From Snodgrassella alvi (GTDB lineage Bacteria > Pseudomonadota > Gammaproteobacteria > Burkholderiales > Neisseriaceae): DNA of 64,000 bases. Positions 27,017-36,289 of the stretch are shown in pieces. Position numbers and translations under genes: made by a program. Within the stretch, counting starts at the first letter, position 1; each line of letters starts with the position of its first letter. Where the stretch lies: positions 248,001-312,000 of the forward strand of contig NZ_MEIK01000034.1 in the NCBI RefSeq assembly GCF_002777855.1, written 5' to 3'. The notes below the pieces were generated by a model. It did not search any database, was not told the DNA's origin, and saw only the letters and a list, made by a program, of their open reading frames with translations.

Positions 27017-28546
27017 TTAAGCAAAATCAACATTAAAGTGTGCACCACGATTTTCTGTTTGATTTAAACCGTCTTGTACCATCAGTAGTGCTGTAACCAG
27101 AGTCAGTTTATCTGTCTGGCTGACAGCATGCAGGTACCATTGCTGTAACTGCATGTGTAATGTGTGCATATCTTCAGTGCGTCGGCATATACCAAAATAT
27201 CGGCTCATGAGTTTTTGCAGTGCATTAAGGCTGAATGGCTGCATATACATATCTGGCACTGAAACAGGTGTCTGCACGGGCTGTTGCCACAATAGCTCGG
27301 TCGATTCTTTCTTTAGATGTTGAGGCCAAGTCAGGGTATGAGAATCTGAAGCGGCCATACTGGCGGCGGCCGCCCGCCCAACAACGACACATTCCAGCAA
27401 AGAATTACTGGCCAGACGATTGGCTCCGTGTAAGCCCGTACTGGCGGTTTCGCCAATAACATATAGCTGTGGCACATCGGTACGGCCAGCCGTGTCGGTG
27501 ATAATACCGCCACAGGCATAATGCGCTGCCGGGGCAACAGGAATGAACTCGCAGGTAATATCAAGCCCTTGCTGTAGGCAATGCCGATAAATCTGCGGGA
27601 AATGTGTGCGGATAAAGTCTGCAGATAAATGCGTAATGTCCAAATAGACACAATGATGGCCAGATTTGGCTATTTCAGCAGCGATGGCACGAGCGACGAT
27701 ATCGCGGGGTGCCAATTCGGCGCGCTCATCATATTGAGGCATGAAGCGCTGCCCTTGGCTGTTGCGCAGAATGCCGCCTTCTCCACGTACTGCTTCTGAA
27801 ATCAGAAAACACGGATTAGCTGGTAGTGCAAGCGCAGTGGGGTGAAACTGTACAAAAGCAAGCTGTCGTGTTCTGCAACCCGCCAGCGCAGCTACAGCGA
27901 CGCCATGCCCAGTGGCGGTAAGTGGATTAGTTGTCAACGAGAATAACTGACCCAGACCACCGCTTGCCAATACAGTATGTTTAGCTCGAATGAGAAGGAT
28001 TTCACCGCTGTCTGCCATCGTGACACTGGCGCCAGTGCAAACAGTATTTTCCAGTATCACCTCATTTATGAAAGTATGGGTGAGTACTTGTATATTGGGG
28101 CGAACCAGAAGCTGTTGCTGAAGGGTTTCGGTGATGCTGCGTCCTGTGTGGTCGGCTGCGTGCACAATTCGCCGCTTGCCATGTCCACCTTCACGTGTTA
28201 GATGTAATTGCCCATTTTCACGCGTGAATTCCACCCCATGCGCACATAACCACTCAATTGCATTAGCACCTTCACTCAATATGGTGGCTGTCTGAGTTTC
28301 ATCACAGCTTCCAGCTCCGGCAATAAGGGTGTCGGCTACATGTTCAGCCACACTGTCTGCTTCATCGATTACAGCGGCTATACCGCCTTGCGCCAGAGTG
28401 CTGGCACATATTGACAAGTCTTGCCTGACTACAACCGTAATATGAAAATGTTCAGGTAAAGACAAGGCTACTGTCAGTCCGGCCAGACCGGCACCAACAA
28501 TCAGCACATCTGTCTCAGCAGTTGAGCAGGGAGGCAAAGTGGTCAT
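27017..28546 (-). CDS. nadB: L-aspartate oxidase NadB
   Basis: Encodes 509 residues. It oxidises aspartate to iminoaspartate, the first step of de novo NAD synthesis. FAD binding starts at [15 protein letters not shown], with [28 protein letters not shown] (substrate residues) and [15 protein letters not shown]. The start overlaps the end of nadA by 32 bases, so the two are translated together. A complete protein with no anomalies. Confidence 0.96.
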   Translation of the reverse strand: MTTLPPCSTAETDVLIVGAGLAGLTVALSLPEHFHITVVVRQDLSICASTLAQGGIAAVIDEADSVAEHVADTLIAGAGSCDETQTATILSEGANAIEWLCAHGVEFTRENGQLHLTREGGHGKRRIVHAADHTGRSITETLQQQLLVRPNIQVLTHTFINEVILENTVCTGASVTMADSGEILLIRAKHTVLASGGLGQLFSLTTNPLTATGHGVAVAALAGCRTRQLAFVQFHPTALALPANPCFLISEAVRGEGGILRNSQGQRFMPQYDERAELAPRDIVARAIAAEIAKSGHHCVYLDITHLSADFIRTHFPQIYRHCLQQGLDITCEFIPVAPAAHYACGGIITDTAGRTDVPQLYVIGETASTGLHGANRLASNSLLECVVVGRAAAASMAASDSHTLTWPQHLKKESTELLWQQPVQTPVSVPDMYMQPFSLNALQKLMSRYFGICRRTEDMHTLHMQLQQWYLHAVSQTDKLTLVTALLMVQDGLNQTENRGAHFNVDFA

Positions 28547-29747
28547 GTTGTTTGATCCAAGGAATAAACTGATCGGATAAAATATTTAAAGTATTAGATG
28601 TAGAGCTAAAAGCTTGAAATTCACGCCAGGCTGATGAGAACTCAAGCATGCGCCGGATCGACAAGCTGGCCTGTTGGCTTAATGCTGCTGGAAGCTGTAC
28701 GCGATGCTGCTCTTGGTGGTTTAGCGCATCGATACAGGACTCTAGACCGTTCATGGCCATCCATGGGCAGAAAGCACACGATTTACAAGTAGCACCATTA
28801 CCGGCAGTGGGCGCCGCCAGAAATGTTTTTGCTGGTGCCTGTTTGGTCATTTCATGCAGAATGCCTTGATCAGTGGCTACAATGAAAGTATCGGCCGTAT
28901 CGTTGATTGCTGCCTGTAGCAACTGGCTGGTAGAACCAACCACATCTGCCAGAGCCACTACTGCTGCCGGCGATTCAGGATGTACCAATACTTTAGCGTG
29001 CGGATAACGGGCTTTCATCAATGCCAGTTCTTGCCCTTTAAATTCATTGTGTACCATACAGGAGCCCGGCCACAGCACCATATCAGTACCGGTCAGATTC
29101 TGAATGTATTCGCCTAAATGCCTATCCGGCCCCCAGATAATTTTTTTACCCTGAGCATGTAAAAAAGATACGATTTCAATCGCAATCGAAGAGGTAACAA
29201 CCCAATCGGCACGGGCTTTAACCTCAGCGCTGGTATTGGCATAAACCACGACAGTTCGTTCCGGATACTGATTACAAAAAGCTGTGAATTCATCTGCCGG
29301 ACAGCCGAGGTCTAATGAACAAGTTGCTTGCATATCCGGCATGAGTATGGTTTTTTCTGGACTAAGTATGCTCGCTGTTTCGCCCATGAATTTCACTCCG
29401 GCTACCAGCAGTGTCTGTGCCGGATGGCGGGCACCGAAGCGCGCCATCTCAAGCGAATCGCCCACCATACCTCCGCTAGCAAGTGCCAAATCCTGTAATT
29501 CTGGTTCAACATAGTAATGTGCGAGCATTACCGCCTGATGCTGCTGCAATAATGTAGTAATTTGCTCAGAATAAGCCTGCTTCTGTTCTTTAGTTGGTTG
29601 CGATGGAATTTTCGCCCATGCACATTCCAGTACGGACGTGGCAGGCTGACCATTCGTAGCTGCATCAGTAGCATATTTTTTTAGCTGTACAGATGGTTTT
29701 TCATAATCAAAAGCACGCCATTGTTTATGGTCAGGTACAGTTTGCAT
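28515..29747 (-). CDS. nadA: Quinolinate synthase NadA
   Basis: Encodes 410 residues. It condenses iminoaspartate with dihydroxyacetone phosphate to quinolinate. The [4Fe-4S] ligands are visible in [24 protein letters not shown] and [16 protein letters not shown] 29747 is chosen because AAGGAG lies five bases upstream; the GTG at 29753 would touch that site. A TATGCTC-N5-GAGTATA palindrome lies 29 bases before the start and probably controls the nadA-nadB unit. Confidence 0.97.
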   Translation of the reverse strand: MQTVPDHKQWRAFDYEKPSVQLKKYATDAATNGQPATSVLECAWAKIPSQPTKEQKQAYSEQITTLLQQHQAVMLAHYYVEPELQDLALASGGMVGDSLEMARFGARHPAQTLLVAGVKFMGETASILSPEKTILMPDMQATCSLDLGCPADEFTAFCNQYPERTVVVYANTSAEVKARADWVVTSSIAIEIVSFLHAQGKKIIWGPDRHLGEYIQNLTGTDMVLWPGSCMVHNEFKGQELALMKARYPHAKVLVHPESPAAVVALADVVGSTSQLLQAAINDTADTFIVATDQGILHEMTKQAPAKTFLAAPTAGNGATCKSCAFCPWMAMNGLESCIDALNHQEQHRVQLPAALSQQASLSIRRMLEFSSAWREFQAFSSTSNTLNILSDQFIPWIKQHDHFASLLNC

Positions 29748-29775
29748 AGACACTCCTTAATCAGGATTAAATTAT

Positions 29776-29794
29776 TATGCTCAATATGAGTATA
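29776..29794 (-). promoter_or_regulatory. Putative NAD-regulator operator before nadA
   Basis: TATGCTC, five bases, then GAGTATA. It differs from the site before nadC by one base in the arms and has the same spacer. On the minus strand the right arm reads TATACTC, which contains a possible -10 element, so binding would block nadA transcription. Confidence 0.65.
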
Positions 29795-29967
29795 TAAAGC
29801 AACATGTAAAGAACGTGGCGGGAAGAAAGTAAATAGATTTGATTATGGTGCTGTTTCATTAAATAGCTGAATGAATGGCTGATTCATAAAAACTGGCTGC
29901 GCAGGTTTTGTTTTTTTGCAACAATTTCTTTACAATTAATGAGTGTTGATTAAGGAGTATTACCTGC

Positions 29968-30924
29968 ATGCACACAACAGCTGATTTACCCTCATCCAGT
30001 TATAGCGATAGTGCAGCTGAGCTGGTGGCCGTGTTGTTTGCAGTAACGGATTTTAGCGCCCGCGTGCTTACCATTCACGATGGCAGCTTATTGCCTTTTG
30101 GTCCGTTAAAACCAGTGCACCACTCCTTGCAGGCTGGAGCAAGAACATGGGTACATCAGCAGACCGGTCAGCCACTTGGCTATATTGAACAGCTATATAC
30201 TTTTGTTGACATGAAGCGTAGCCATCACAATGGTCAGGCAGTTATCAATATTAGTTATCTTGGTCTAGTAAAAGAAACAGCCGAAAGTGGCCTAACACTG
30301 GAAGCAAAATGGCAAGACTGGTACGAATATTTTCCATGGGAAGACAGCCGTCGTCCGCAACATGCGCATATTCTCAACCAGCTGATTCTGCCGATGCAAA
30401 ACTGGGTGGATGCCGCACCCAATCAGGAAATCCGTAATCAGCGGCAGCAACGCCTGAATTTATGTTGGGGTATAAACGGGCAGCACTGGATTGCCGAAAA
30501 TGCTCTGCTGCGCTATGAGTTGATGTATGAGACAGGCCTTATTGCTGAGTCCCCGTATTATGATAATCAGCTACCACCACAATTAACCGGCCGTCCCATG
30601 CAATTTAATCATCGTCGAATTCTGGCTACGGCAGTGTCGAGATTGCGCGCTAAATTACAATACCGGCCAGTTATCTTTGATTTAATGCCGCCCCAATTCA
30701 CTCTGTATCAGTTGCAGCGCAGTATTGAAGTATTGAATGGTGTAGAGCTGCATAAACAAAATTTTCGGCGTTTGGTTAACAATCAGCAGCTTGTTGTAGC
30801 TACTGGTGAAACTATGATGGCAGAGCGTGGACGTCCGGCACAACTATACCGTTTTAATGAAAATGTATTGCAAGAAAGCTTGCTTTCCGGTTATCGGCTC
30901 CCATTGATTGGTAATCACATCTAA
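29968..30924 (+). CDS. NadQ/NrtR-type Nudix and winged-helix NAD regulator
   Basis: Encodes 318 residues. The N-terminal half is a Nudix-like domain without a full catalytic Nudix box, having VAVLFAVTDFSARVLTIHD and PFGPLKPVHHSLQAGARTWV. The C-terminal part (about 225-310) is a winged helix, with QFTLYQLQRSIEVLNG, HKQNFRRLV and MAERGRPAQLYRF, as in NrtR and NadQ repressors. Those proteins sense ADP-ribose or NAD-related ligands and repress nad genes. It lies divergently from nadAB and upstream of nadC, and both of those carry the shared palindrome. The nadQ symbol is not given because the exact subfamily is uncertain. A ribosome binding site (AAGGAG) is present. Confidence 0.75.
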   Translation: MHTTADLPSSSYSDSAAELVAVLFAVTDFSARVLTIHDGSLLPFGPLKPVHHSLQAGARTWVHQQTGQPLGYIEQLYTFVDMKRSHHNGQAVINISYLGLVKETAESGLTLEAKWQDWYEYFPWEDSRRPQHAHILNQLILPMQNWVDAAPNQEIRNQRQQRLNLCWGINGQHWIAENALLRYELMYETGLIAESPYYDNQLPPQLTGRPMQFNHRRILATAVSRLRAKLQYRPVIFDLMPPQFTLYQLQRSIEVLNGVELHKQNFRRLVNNQQLVVATGETMMAERGRPAQLYRFNENVLQESLLSGYRLPLIGNHI

Positions 30925-30989
30925 TAAATTTCTGTATCATCAAGATTTTTAAACAAAAATTTTTGACATTAATATCATAGGGATACATA

Positions 30990-31008
30990 TGCCGCACATG
31001 TTGCGGCA
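30990..31008. other. Hairpin between regulator gene and nadC
   Basis: A TGCCGCA stem, CATGT loop and TGCGGCA stem, 65 bases after the regulator gene. No T-run follows. A TTGACA hexamer lies at 30963-30968 just before it. The role is unclear: a poor terminator or part of a leader. Confidence 0.35.
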
Positions 31009-31170
31009 GAGCTAAGACGCTTACTTTATTAAAATACAGAATTAGCGTTTATCTAATCCTGCTTTTGGCATTGTGAACACTGAACACACTGCTGGCGCGC
31101 ATCAACCTTATATCAAAAATTAAATTAAGACCTGTCTAAATTTTCCTTTTCGTAAAAGTCTTATCTCATA

Positions 31171-31189
31171 TATACTCTAAACGAGTATA
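31171..31189 (+). promoter_or_regulatory. Putative NAD-regulator operator before nadC
   Basis: A perfect palindrome, TATACTC, TAAAC and GAGTATA, ending 19 bases before the nadC start. TATACT may also be the -10 element. The same element with one changed base precedes nadA, and the intervening gene is the presumed regulator. Confidence 0.68.
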
Positions 31190-31207
31190 AATACAAGTGA
31201 GAAAATC

Positions 31208-32056
31208 ATGATAAATGATTTACCTGAAATTATTACGCGTCCATTAGTACAGGCAGCATTAGTGGAAGATTTGGGGCGCCGCGGAGACATTACCTCCCAA
31301 GCAGTTGTCCCAGCCGAGAGCCTTGCACAATTCAGCATCGTGGCTCGGGCAGAAGGAGTAGTATGCGGGCTGGAACTGGCACGGCAAAGCTTTGCATTAA
31401 TCGACTCTAATCTAAAATTTGAAATATATCAAAATGATGGTGATATCATTCCCGCAAATACTGTGCTGGCGCAGGTTACTGGTAATGCTCGGGCTATTCT
31501 GGCTGCTGAGCGTACAGCCCTAAATTTTCTGACTCATTTAAGCGGTATTGCCACTACCACACACGAACTTCAGACACTGATTACACCTACGGGTGCCTTG
31601 CTCACCTGTACCAGAAAAACTTTGCCTGGCCTGCGCGCTATTCAGAAATATGCAGTACGCATGGGGGGAGGACGTAATCATCGAATGGGACTGGACGATG
31701 CTATTCTGATTAAAGATAATCATATTGCTCTGGCCGGAGGTGATATTGCCTTTACCCTACGGCAAGCAAAAGCTTATGCAGGACATCTTATTGCTATAGA
31801 GGTGGAGGTAGATACGCTAGAACAGCTGCGTCGGGTACTGGATGTAGGTGTTGATTTAGTATTGCTGGATAATATGTCCGTGGAAGAATTGCGAACAGCA
31901 GTGAGCTGGTGCAAAGGGCAATGTCAAACAGAGGCATCTGGCAATTTACGTCCTGATACACTTTTGGCTGCAGCACAAACCGGTGTAGATTTTCTGGCAA
32001 TGGGCTATCTGACGCATAGCGCGCGTTATCTTGATATTGGTCTGGATTATCAGTAA
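31208..32056 (+). CDS. nadC: Nicotinate-nucleotide diphosphorylase (carboxylating) NadC
   Basis: Encodes 282 residues. It turns quinolinate and PRPP into nicotinate mononucleotide. Family marks are ALVEDLGRRGDITSQAV, the core LTCTRKTLPGLRAIQKYAV, GGGRNHRMGLDDAILIKDNH and the C-terminal VDLVLLDNMS. With nadA and nadB this completes the quinolinate part of NAD synthesis in one locus. Likely controlled by the palindrome directly upstream. Confidence 0.97.
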   Translation: MINDLPEIITRPLVQAALVEDLGRRGDITSQAVVPAESLAQFSIVARAEGVVCGLELARQSFALIDSNLKFEIYQNDGDIIPANTVLAQVTGNARAILAAERTALNFLTHLSGIATTTHELQTLITPTGALLTCTRKTLPGLRAIQKYAVRMGGGRNHRMGLDDAILIKDNHIALAGGDIAFTLRQAKAYAGHLIAIEVEVDTLEQLRRVLDVGVDLVLLDNMSVEELRTAVSWCKGQCQTEASGNLRPDTLLAAAQTGVDFLAMGYLTHSARYLDIGLDYQ

Positions 32057-32084
32057 ATCTGATTGACTTTCCCAGATCAGAAAG

Positions 32085-32246
32085 ATGAAATTCTTATTAT
32101 GTTTGATATTTTCCACTTTGCTAATTTTTAAGCCTGCTTGTTATAGAAAGTATCAAAATTACAATAATGGATTAGGTTACAAAACCAGAAAACATAGTAG
32201 GTGGGTTTCAAACGTTTTTAATTTAGGAAATGGCCGAAGTGCTTGA
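32085..32246 (+). CDS. Possible 53-residue exported basic peptide
   Basis: An open frame of 53 codons starts 28 bases after nadC. The N terminus (MKFLLCLIFSTLLIFKPA) has the charge and hydrophobic run of a signal peptide. The following 35 residues (from CYRKYQNYNN) are very basic, with eight Arg, Lys or His and no acidic residue. There is no clear ribosome binding site beyond AGAAAG. It could be a secreted cationic peptide, a type I toxin-like membrane peptide, or chance. I recognise no family. Confidence 0.35.
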   Translation: MKFLLCLIFSTLLIFKPACYRKYQNYNNGLGYKTRKHSRWVSNVFNLGNGRSA

Positions 32247-32433
32247 GTTAGAAAACACTATCAGTTTTATTGATGATAACACACAGTAAAGTGAGGCAAG
32301 TAGCGGCTTTTAAATATTTCTGCATCCTGAATACTATCGTTTTATTGCGTGTTAGTTTGAATTGTAAATATGGCTGTAATAAAAAATTTGTGTTTTATTT
32401 TTTTACACATGCATTGAAAACAGAATGATTCAT
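32247..32433. other. Non-coding gap between small ORF and serC terminator
   Basis: About 190 AT-rich bases with no gene, repeat or promoter that I can support. Confidence 0.4.
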
Positions 32434-32464
32434 ATAAAAAGGTGCAGCCTAATAAGGCTGCACC
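32434..32464 (-). terminator. Terminator of serC
   Basis: GGTGCAGCC, a 6-base loop and GGCTGCACC are followed on the minus strand by a T-run, 23 bases after the serC stop. Confidence 0.9.
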
Positions 32465-32487
32465 GTACTGATACAAAACAGAATCTA

Positions 32488-33591
32488 TTAACCGTATCGG
32501 CGTTGAAATTCTTGCATAAAGCTCACTAAGGCTTCTACACCCTGTAAAGGCATAGCATTATAAATACTGGCACGCATGCCTCCCATGGATTTGTAGCCCT
32601 GTAACGTACATAATCCATGCGCATTAGCTTGTTGCACAAATAATTTATCCAGCTCTTTTTCAGGTGTGTGGAAAATAACATTCATGTACGAACGCGCATG
32701 TTCTTTTACATTATTGATATAAAAACCATTACTGTTATCTATGGCGGAGTACAGGGTTTCTGCTTTCATGGTATTGATAGCCTGCATCTGTTCCACACCA
32801 CCATTGGCCTGTAGCCAGCGGAATACCAAACCAGAAATATAAATCGGATAGGTAGCTGGTGTGTTATACATGCCCTGACGGATAATATGGCTATGGTAAT
32901 TCCATACGTCCGGTATGCGATCGGAGCAGCGTTCAAGCAAATCTTCACGGATAATCACAATGGTGGCACCAGAAGGGCCGATATTTTTTTGTGCACCGGC
33001 ATAGATCAAGCCAAAATCCGCAACATTAATTGGCCGTGACAGTATCTCACTCGACATGTCACAGACAATCGGTGGTAGTCCATCGGGTTTGGGGATATTG
33101 CGATACTGCAGGCCATGCACGGTTTCATTAATGCAGTAGTGAACGAAAGCTGAATCTGGATCAACGTCCCAAGTTTCTGGTGCCGGAACGTCAGTATAGT
33201 TATACAGATCACCACCATGGGCAGCAAGATGAATCTCAGCATCAGATAGTTTACCCATCTGGCTGTGGGCGATACGGCTCCAATTGCCACTCACAACAGA
33301 GTCTACCCGTTTAAAACCATTGGCTAAATTCATGACAACCATATTGAACTGAGCACTGGCGCCCCCCTGCATAAACAAAACCTTGTAATTATCTGGAATA
33401 TGCAGCAACTGACGCAAATCCAGTTCTGCATGATGCAGGATACTGAGAAAAGCATCGGAGCGATGGCTCATGGTCATGACTGAAGTGCCGGTACCATTGT
33501 AATCCAGCATTTCAGCCTGAGCTGTCTGTAATACGGCCTCAGGTAGAATGGCCGGACCGGCAGAAAAATTGTATTTGTGCAGTGTTGTCAT
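32488..33591 (-). CDS. serC: Phosphoserine aminotransferase SerC
   Basis: Encodes 367 residues from ATG 33591 (MTTLHKYNFSAGPAILP), the family's usual start; the longer open frame to 33741 is not coding. It makes phosphoserine for serine synthesis and acts in pyridoxal phosphate synthesis. The PLP lysine is in LIYAGAQKNIGPSG. Other marks are MSHRSDAFLSI, LLFMQGG-type sequence (VLFMQGGASAQFN) and GGMRASIYNAM. pdxH, another pyridoxal phosphate gene, is at 55160. The leader upstream carries two inverted repeats. Confidence 0.96.
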   Translation of the reverse strand: MTTLHKYNFSAGPAILPEAVLQTAQAEMLDYNGTGTSVMTMSHRSDAFLSILHHAELDLRQLLHIPDNYKVLFMQGGASAQFNMVVMNLANGFKRVDSVVSGNWSRIAHSQMGKLSDAEIHLAAHGGDLYNYTDVPAPETWDVDPDSAFVHYCINETVHGLQYRNIPKPDGLPPIVCDMSSEILSRPINVADFGLIYAGAQKNIGPSGATIVIIREDLLERCSDRIPDVWNYHSHIIRQGMYNTPATYPIYISGLVFRWLQANGGVEQMQAINTMKAETLYSAIDNSNGFYINNVKEHARSYMNVIFHTPEKELDKLFVQQANAHGLCTLQGYKSMGGMRASIYNAMPLQGVEALVSFMQEFQRRYG

Positions 33592-33631
33592 GAATAATTT
33601 AAAACCTGTTGCTAATCTGTATGTATAGAGG

Positions 33632-33736
33632 TTTTGCGTCCCTTGGAAATGCTGCATACCGTGTTGAGGTTTAACGCAAAACCAGGTGAAGTTTTGAGTT
33701 GCTGGAATTCTAGTTGTTTGCCAATTGAAAGGCAAA
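33632..33736 (-). promoter_or_regulatory. Structured leader region upstream of serC
   Basis: Two inverted repeats lie upstream of serC. One pairs GGTTTTGCGT (from about 33629) with ACGCAAAACC (ending about 33682). The other pairs TTTGCC with GGCAAA across about 33716-33736. They could fold in the serC mRNA leader or be protein sites. No T-run follows, so terminators are unlikely. Confidence 0.35.
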
Positions 33737-33905
33737 TACAAAACCGTTTTGCATGTAAAGGAGCAAAAGTATGGTTTTTTCTGCCTGTGAGCGAGAAAGA
33801 TTTAGTTTGAAACCCTTTTATTTTGCTTTTGCTCAGGTAAATTTTCTATAAATTACCGGATTTATCTAGTTGTCAGACCCCTTTAATCGCATAGAGAATC
33901 TGATT

Positions 33906-34721
33906 TCAGCCCTCACTGCTGTTTTCCAGTAAGGTAATTTTGGTGGCCCCAAGCTGCTTTAGGCTGTGTAGAGCTTCATGCCATGCTTGAGGTAGATTTT
34001 CGCAGTCTTTGTCCCATGCTTTTAAACCAAATTCCAAACGATATTGATGGATTTGTTCATCGTTAGGTAAATCTTCCCGAATAGTTGGCAGGCTAAACGT
34101 TTTGATACCTGGCCATTTTTGCTCAATCTGCTCCATCAAGGGGGCGATTCTGGATTCAGGTACACCGTCAACCAGCGCGGCTTTAGCCATGATCTGATGC
34201 TGAAAAAAATTCTTGCTGTAATAGGTATTCAGCACCCATTCAGCCATGGGGTGTGCCATTTTGGGAAAGCCGGGGAAAAAATAATGCTCTTTAATAGAAA
34301 AGCCGGCAATATTATTAAACGGATTGGGAATAAGCGCTGCCCCTTTTGGAAATTCAGCCATTTTGGCACGCTGTAAATGAGATGGACTATTAAGTGTGTC
34401 GCCTTGTCTGATTGAAATTGCTTCAATATTTTTCAGTGCTTGAGGATGAGCCTGCAAGGGTAGATTTAAAGCAAGCGCACAAGCTTGGCGGGTGTGATCA
34501 TCTGGCGTTGCGCCAATACCGCCGGTTACAAATACGGGTAGTTTTTCTTCAAAAGACTGTTTCAATTGGCGAGTAATGATATCGCAGTCATCGGGCAGAT
34601 ACTGTGCCCATGCCATTTGAAGGCCGTGTTGCTTAAATAAATGTTTAAAAAATATAAAATGGCCGTCTTGTCTTGATCCATTCAGAATTTCATCGCCGAT
34701 AATGATGATACCGATCTGCAT
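33906..34721 (-). CDS. CinA-type molybdopterin-binding domain protein
   Basis: Encodes 271 residues. ATG 34721 has AGGAG upstream; the frame further upstream to 34772 is not needed. The N-terminal domain of the MoCF/CinA type is clear: IGIIIIGDEILNGSRQDG and PVFVTGGIGATPDDHTRQA, which bind a molybdopterin or nucleotide-like ligand. The C-terminal half is diverged and the deamidase domain of full CinA is missing, so it is the short CinA-like type found in several Neisseriaceae. Function unknown. Divergent from the META lipoprotein gene. Confidence 0.8.
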   Translation of the reverse strand: MQIGIIIIGDEILNGSRQDGHFIFFKHLFKQHGLQMAWAQYLPDDCDIITRQLKQSFEEKLPVFVTGGIGATPDDHTRQACALALNLPLQAHPQALKNIEAISIRQGDTLNSPSHLQRAKMAEFPKGAALIPNPFNNIAGFSIKEHYFFPGFPKMAHPMAEWVLNTYYSKNFFQHQIMAKAALVDGVPESRIAPLMEQIEQKWPGIKTFSLPTIREDLPNDEQIHQYRLEFGLKAWDKDCENLPQAWHEALHSLKQLGATKITLLENSSEG

Positions 34722-34853
34722 GCTGGTTCTCCTGAGTTGTGTTTGTTTTTGCTGTATGGCTATATATTTCAATGATATAAAACGTGGCTATTGTTTTATG
34801 CTCAAATTTATTTTAATGTGCAGGTGTCGTGTTATTTTAGCAAGGATGTGATT

Positions 34854-35669
34854 ATGAGTATCAAAAAATTGGCCATCACTGCCCTAGTTGCAGGTAGTCT
34901 TGCTGCCTGTGCCCACACATCTGACCGTAAGGTGAATATGCGTGCGGCGAATGCGCAGCTACTTAGTGCTTACGATTGGCAGCTGGCAGAAGCTACAGAC
35001 CGGCACGGCCGACCTTTGGCTAGCCTTGCAGGCAATACCAATCTGAAACTGAATTTTAACGGTCAGCGGCTAAATGTTTCTGGTGGCTGTAATAATATCA
35101 GTTCGGTTTACCAACTGAACGGAGAAGATATGCACATTCAGGCGCCGGTAAGTACGATGAAAGCGTGTGCTCCCGATGTCATGGCGCAGGATGCAGCAGT
35201 TGTATCGTTTATGAACGGCCAGAAGTTACATGCTGGTTTATTGAATACTGAAGATAGTCAGAATGCTGAGCCAAAGCTATGGATTGAAAATCGCCGAGGT
35301 GAGCATTTGTTGTGGCGGGGTGTGCCTACTGCAACAGCACAGTATGGACAACCAACAGTGGTATTTTGGGAAATTAGCCCAGAAACTCAGGCTTGTCAGA
35401 CGGCGCAGGGTGCTGCTCAATGCCTGAAAGTACGTGAAGTGACCTATAACGAGCAGGGTATCAAAGTAAAAAATGGTGTATGGCGTAATTTCGCTGGTAC
35501 GATTGATGGTTGGCAGTTTAATCCGTCCGAAAATCAAGTTTTACGTTTGAACGTTTATGAAATTAAACCAGCCGATGCCTCTGCAGAAAGCCAATATGTT
35601 TATAAATTGGATCAGATTATTGAGCGCTCAGCTGTGAATACAACTAAACACAAACACAAACGTAAATAA
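34854..35669 (+). CDS. META/HslJ-domain lipoprotein with C-terminal DUF4377-like domain
   Basis: Encodes 271 residues from ATG 34854. The lipoprotein signal is MSIKKLAITALVAGSLAACA with lipid-bearing Cys19. The middle (about 35-135) is a META domain, as in HslJ: YDWQLAEATDRHGRPL, LNFNGQRLNVSGGCNNISS and MKACAPDVMAQD. The C-terminal part (about 170-260) has CLKVREVTYNEQGIK and LRLNVYEIKPADA, like DUF4377. Members of these families respond to heat or envelope stress, and the role is uncertain. The gene ends at a symmetric terminator. Confidence 0.8.
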   Translation: MSIKKLAITALVAGSLAACAHTSDRKVNMRAANAQLLSAYDWQLAEATDRHGRPLASLAGNTNLKLNFNGQRLNVSGGCNNISSVYQLNGEDMHIQAPVSTMKACAPDVMAQDAAVVSFMNGQKLHAGLLNTEDSQNAEPKLWIENRRGEHLLWRGVPTATAQYGQPTVVFWEISPETQACQTAQGAAQCLKVREVTYNEQGIKVKNGVWRNFAGTIDGWQFNPSENQVLRLNVYEIKPADASAESQYVYKLDQIIERSAVNTTKHKHKRK

Positions 35670-35692
35670 GCTGTACGCGTTCGTGAATCTGA

Positions 35693-35720
35693 AAAAGGCA
35701 ATGAAATTTCATTGCCTTTT
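35693..35720. terminator. Symmetric terminator between META gene and a convergent gene
   Basis: A 28-base perfect palindrome (AAAAGGCAATGAAA and its complement). It ends T-rich on both strands and lies 24 bases after the META gene and 41 bases from the end of the convergent gene. Confidence 0.88.
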
Positions 35721-35760
35721 ATTATGCTGGTATTTCAGTGCGTTAGAAATTGAACTGAAT

Positions 35761-36189
35761 TTATTGATTCAAGTAGATTTCTGGCTGACCTGCCGCATTA
35801 TCAAGTATCAATGTCTGATTATTTTTATTTTGAATCAGTCTGCCACTGCGGCTAATGGATTTGCTGTGGCCATCTTTGCTGACTTGATTTTGATAAGTAA
35901 ATTGATGGTTCGGTTCTAGACGGAAAGAAGTGGTTTCACTGTATTGATGACATTCAGGTTGTTTGCAATTCTTAAACAGTTTAACCTGATTTTCATCTTG
36001 TTGGATGGAGGCAGATAGGTTCTCAATTTCTTTTTCAATCTGTTGTTGCTGATGCAACATTTGGCTCATAATTCTTTCAGCATCATCATTAATATAACTC
36101 TCGTCTGTAGGCTGATGGCTTGCAGCTAGAGCAGTATTGGCCAGTGTAAATATTGTGGTGATCAAGAGGGCTGATTTCAATATTTGCAT
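35761..36189 (-). CDS. Uncharacterised exported protein
   Basis: Encodes 142 residues. A signal peptide (MQILKSALLITTIFTLANTA, cleavage near ALAA) is followed by a helical Gln/Glu-rich region (about 45-75), likely a coiled coil, then a pair of cysteines (NCKQPEC) and a C-terminal beta part. Ribosome binding site AGAGAAA lies before the ATG. I recognise no family. It lies next to the pilin-like gene in the same direction and could be part of the same unit, 100 bases downstream of it. Confidence 0.55.
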   Translation of the reverse strand: MQILKSALLITTIFTLANTALAASHQPTDESYINDDAERIMSQMLHQQQQIEKEIENLSASIQQDENQVKLFKNCKQPECHQYSETTSFRLEPNHQFTYQNQVSKDGHSKSISRSGRLIQNKNNQTLILDNAAGQPEIYLNQ

Positions 36190-36289
36190 GTGATTTCTCT
36201 ATTTTCTTGGTTGAGTGATTCAACGGTTCTATGAATACTGTGATTTGGAAAAAATATAGTGGTTTAAATCAATATTTAACTATTGAAAA

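Noticed and set aside
33771-33851. 26-codon frame with AAAGGAG upstream, opposite to serC
   Set aside because: The ribosome binding site is good, but the peptide (MVFSACERERFSLK...) has no recognisable feature and lies in an AT-rich gap. Not supported without conservation.
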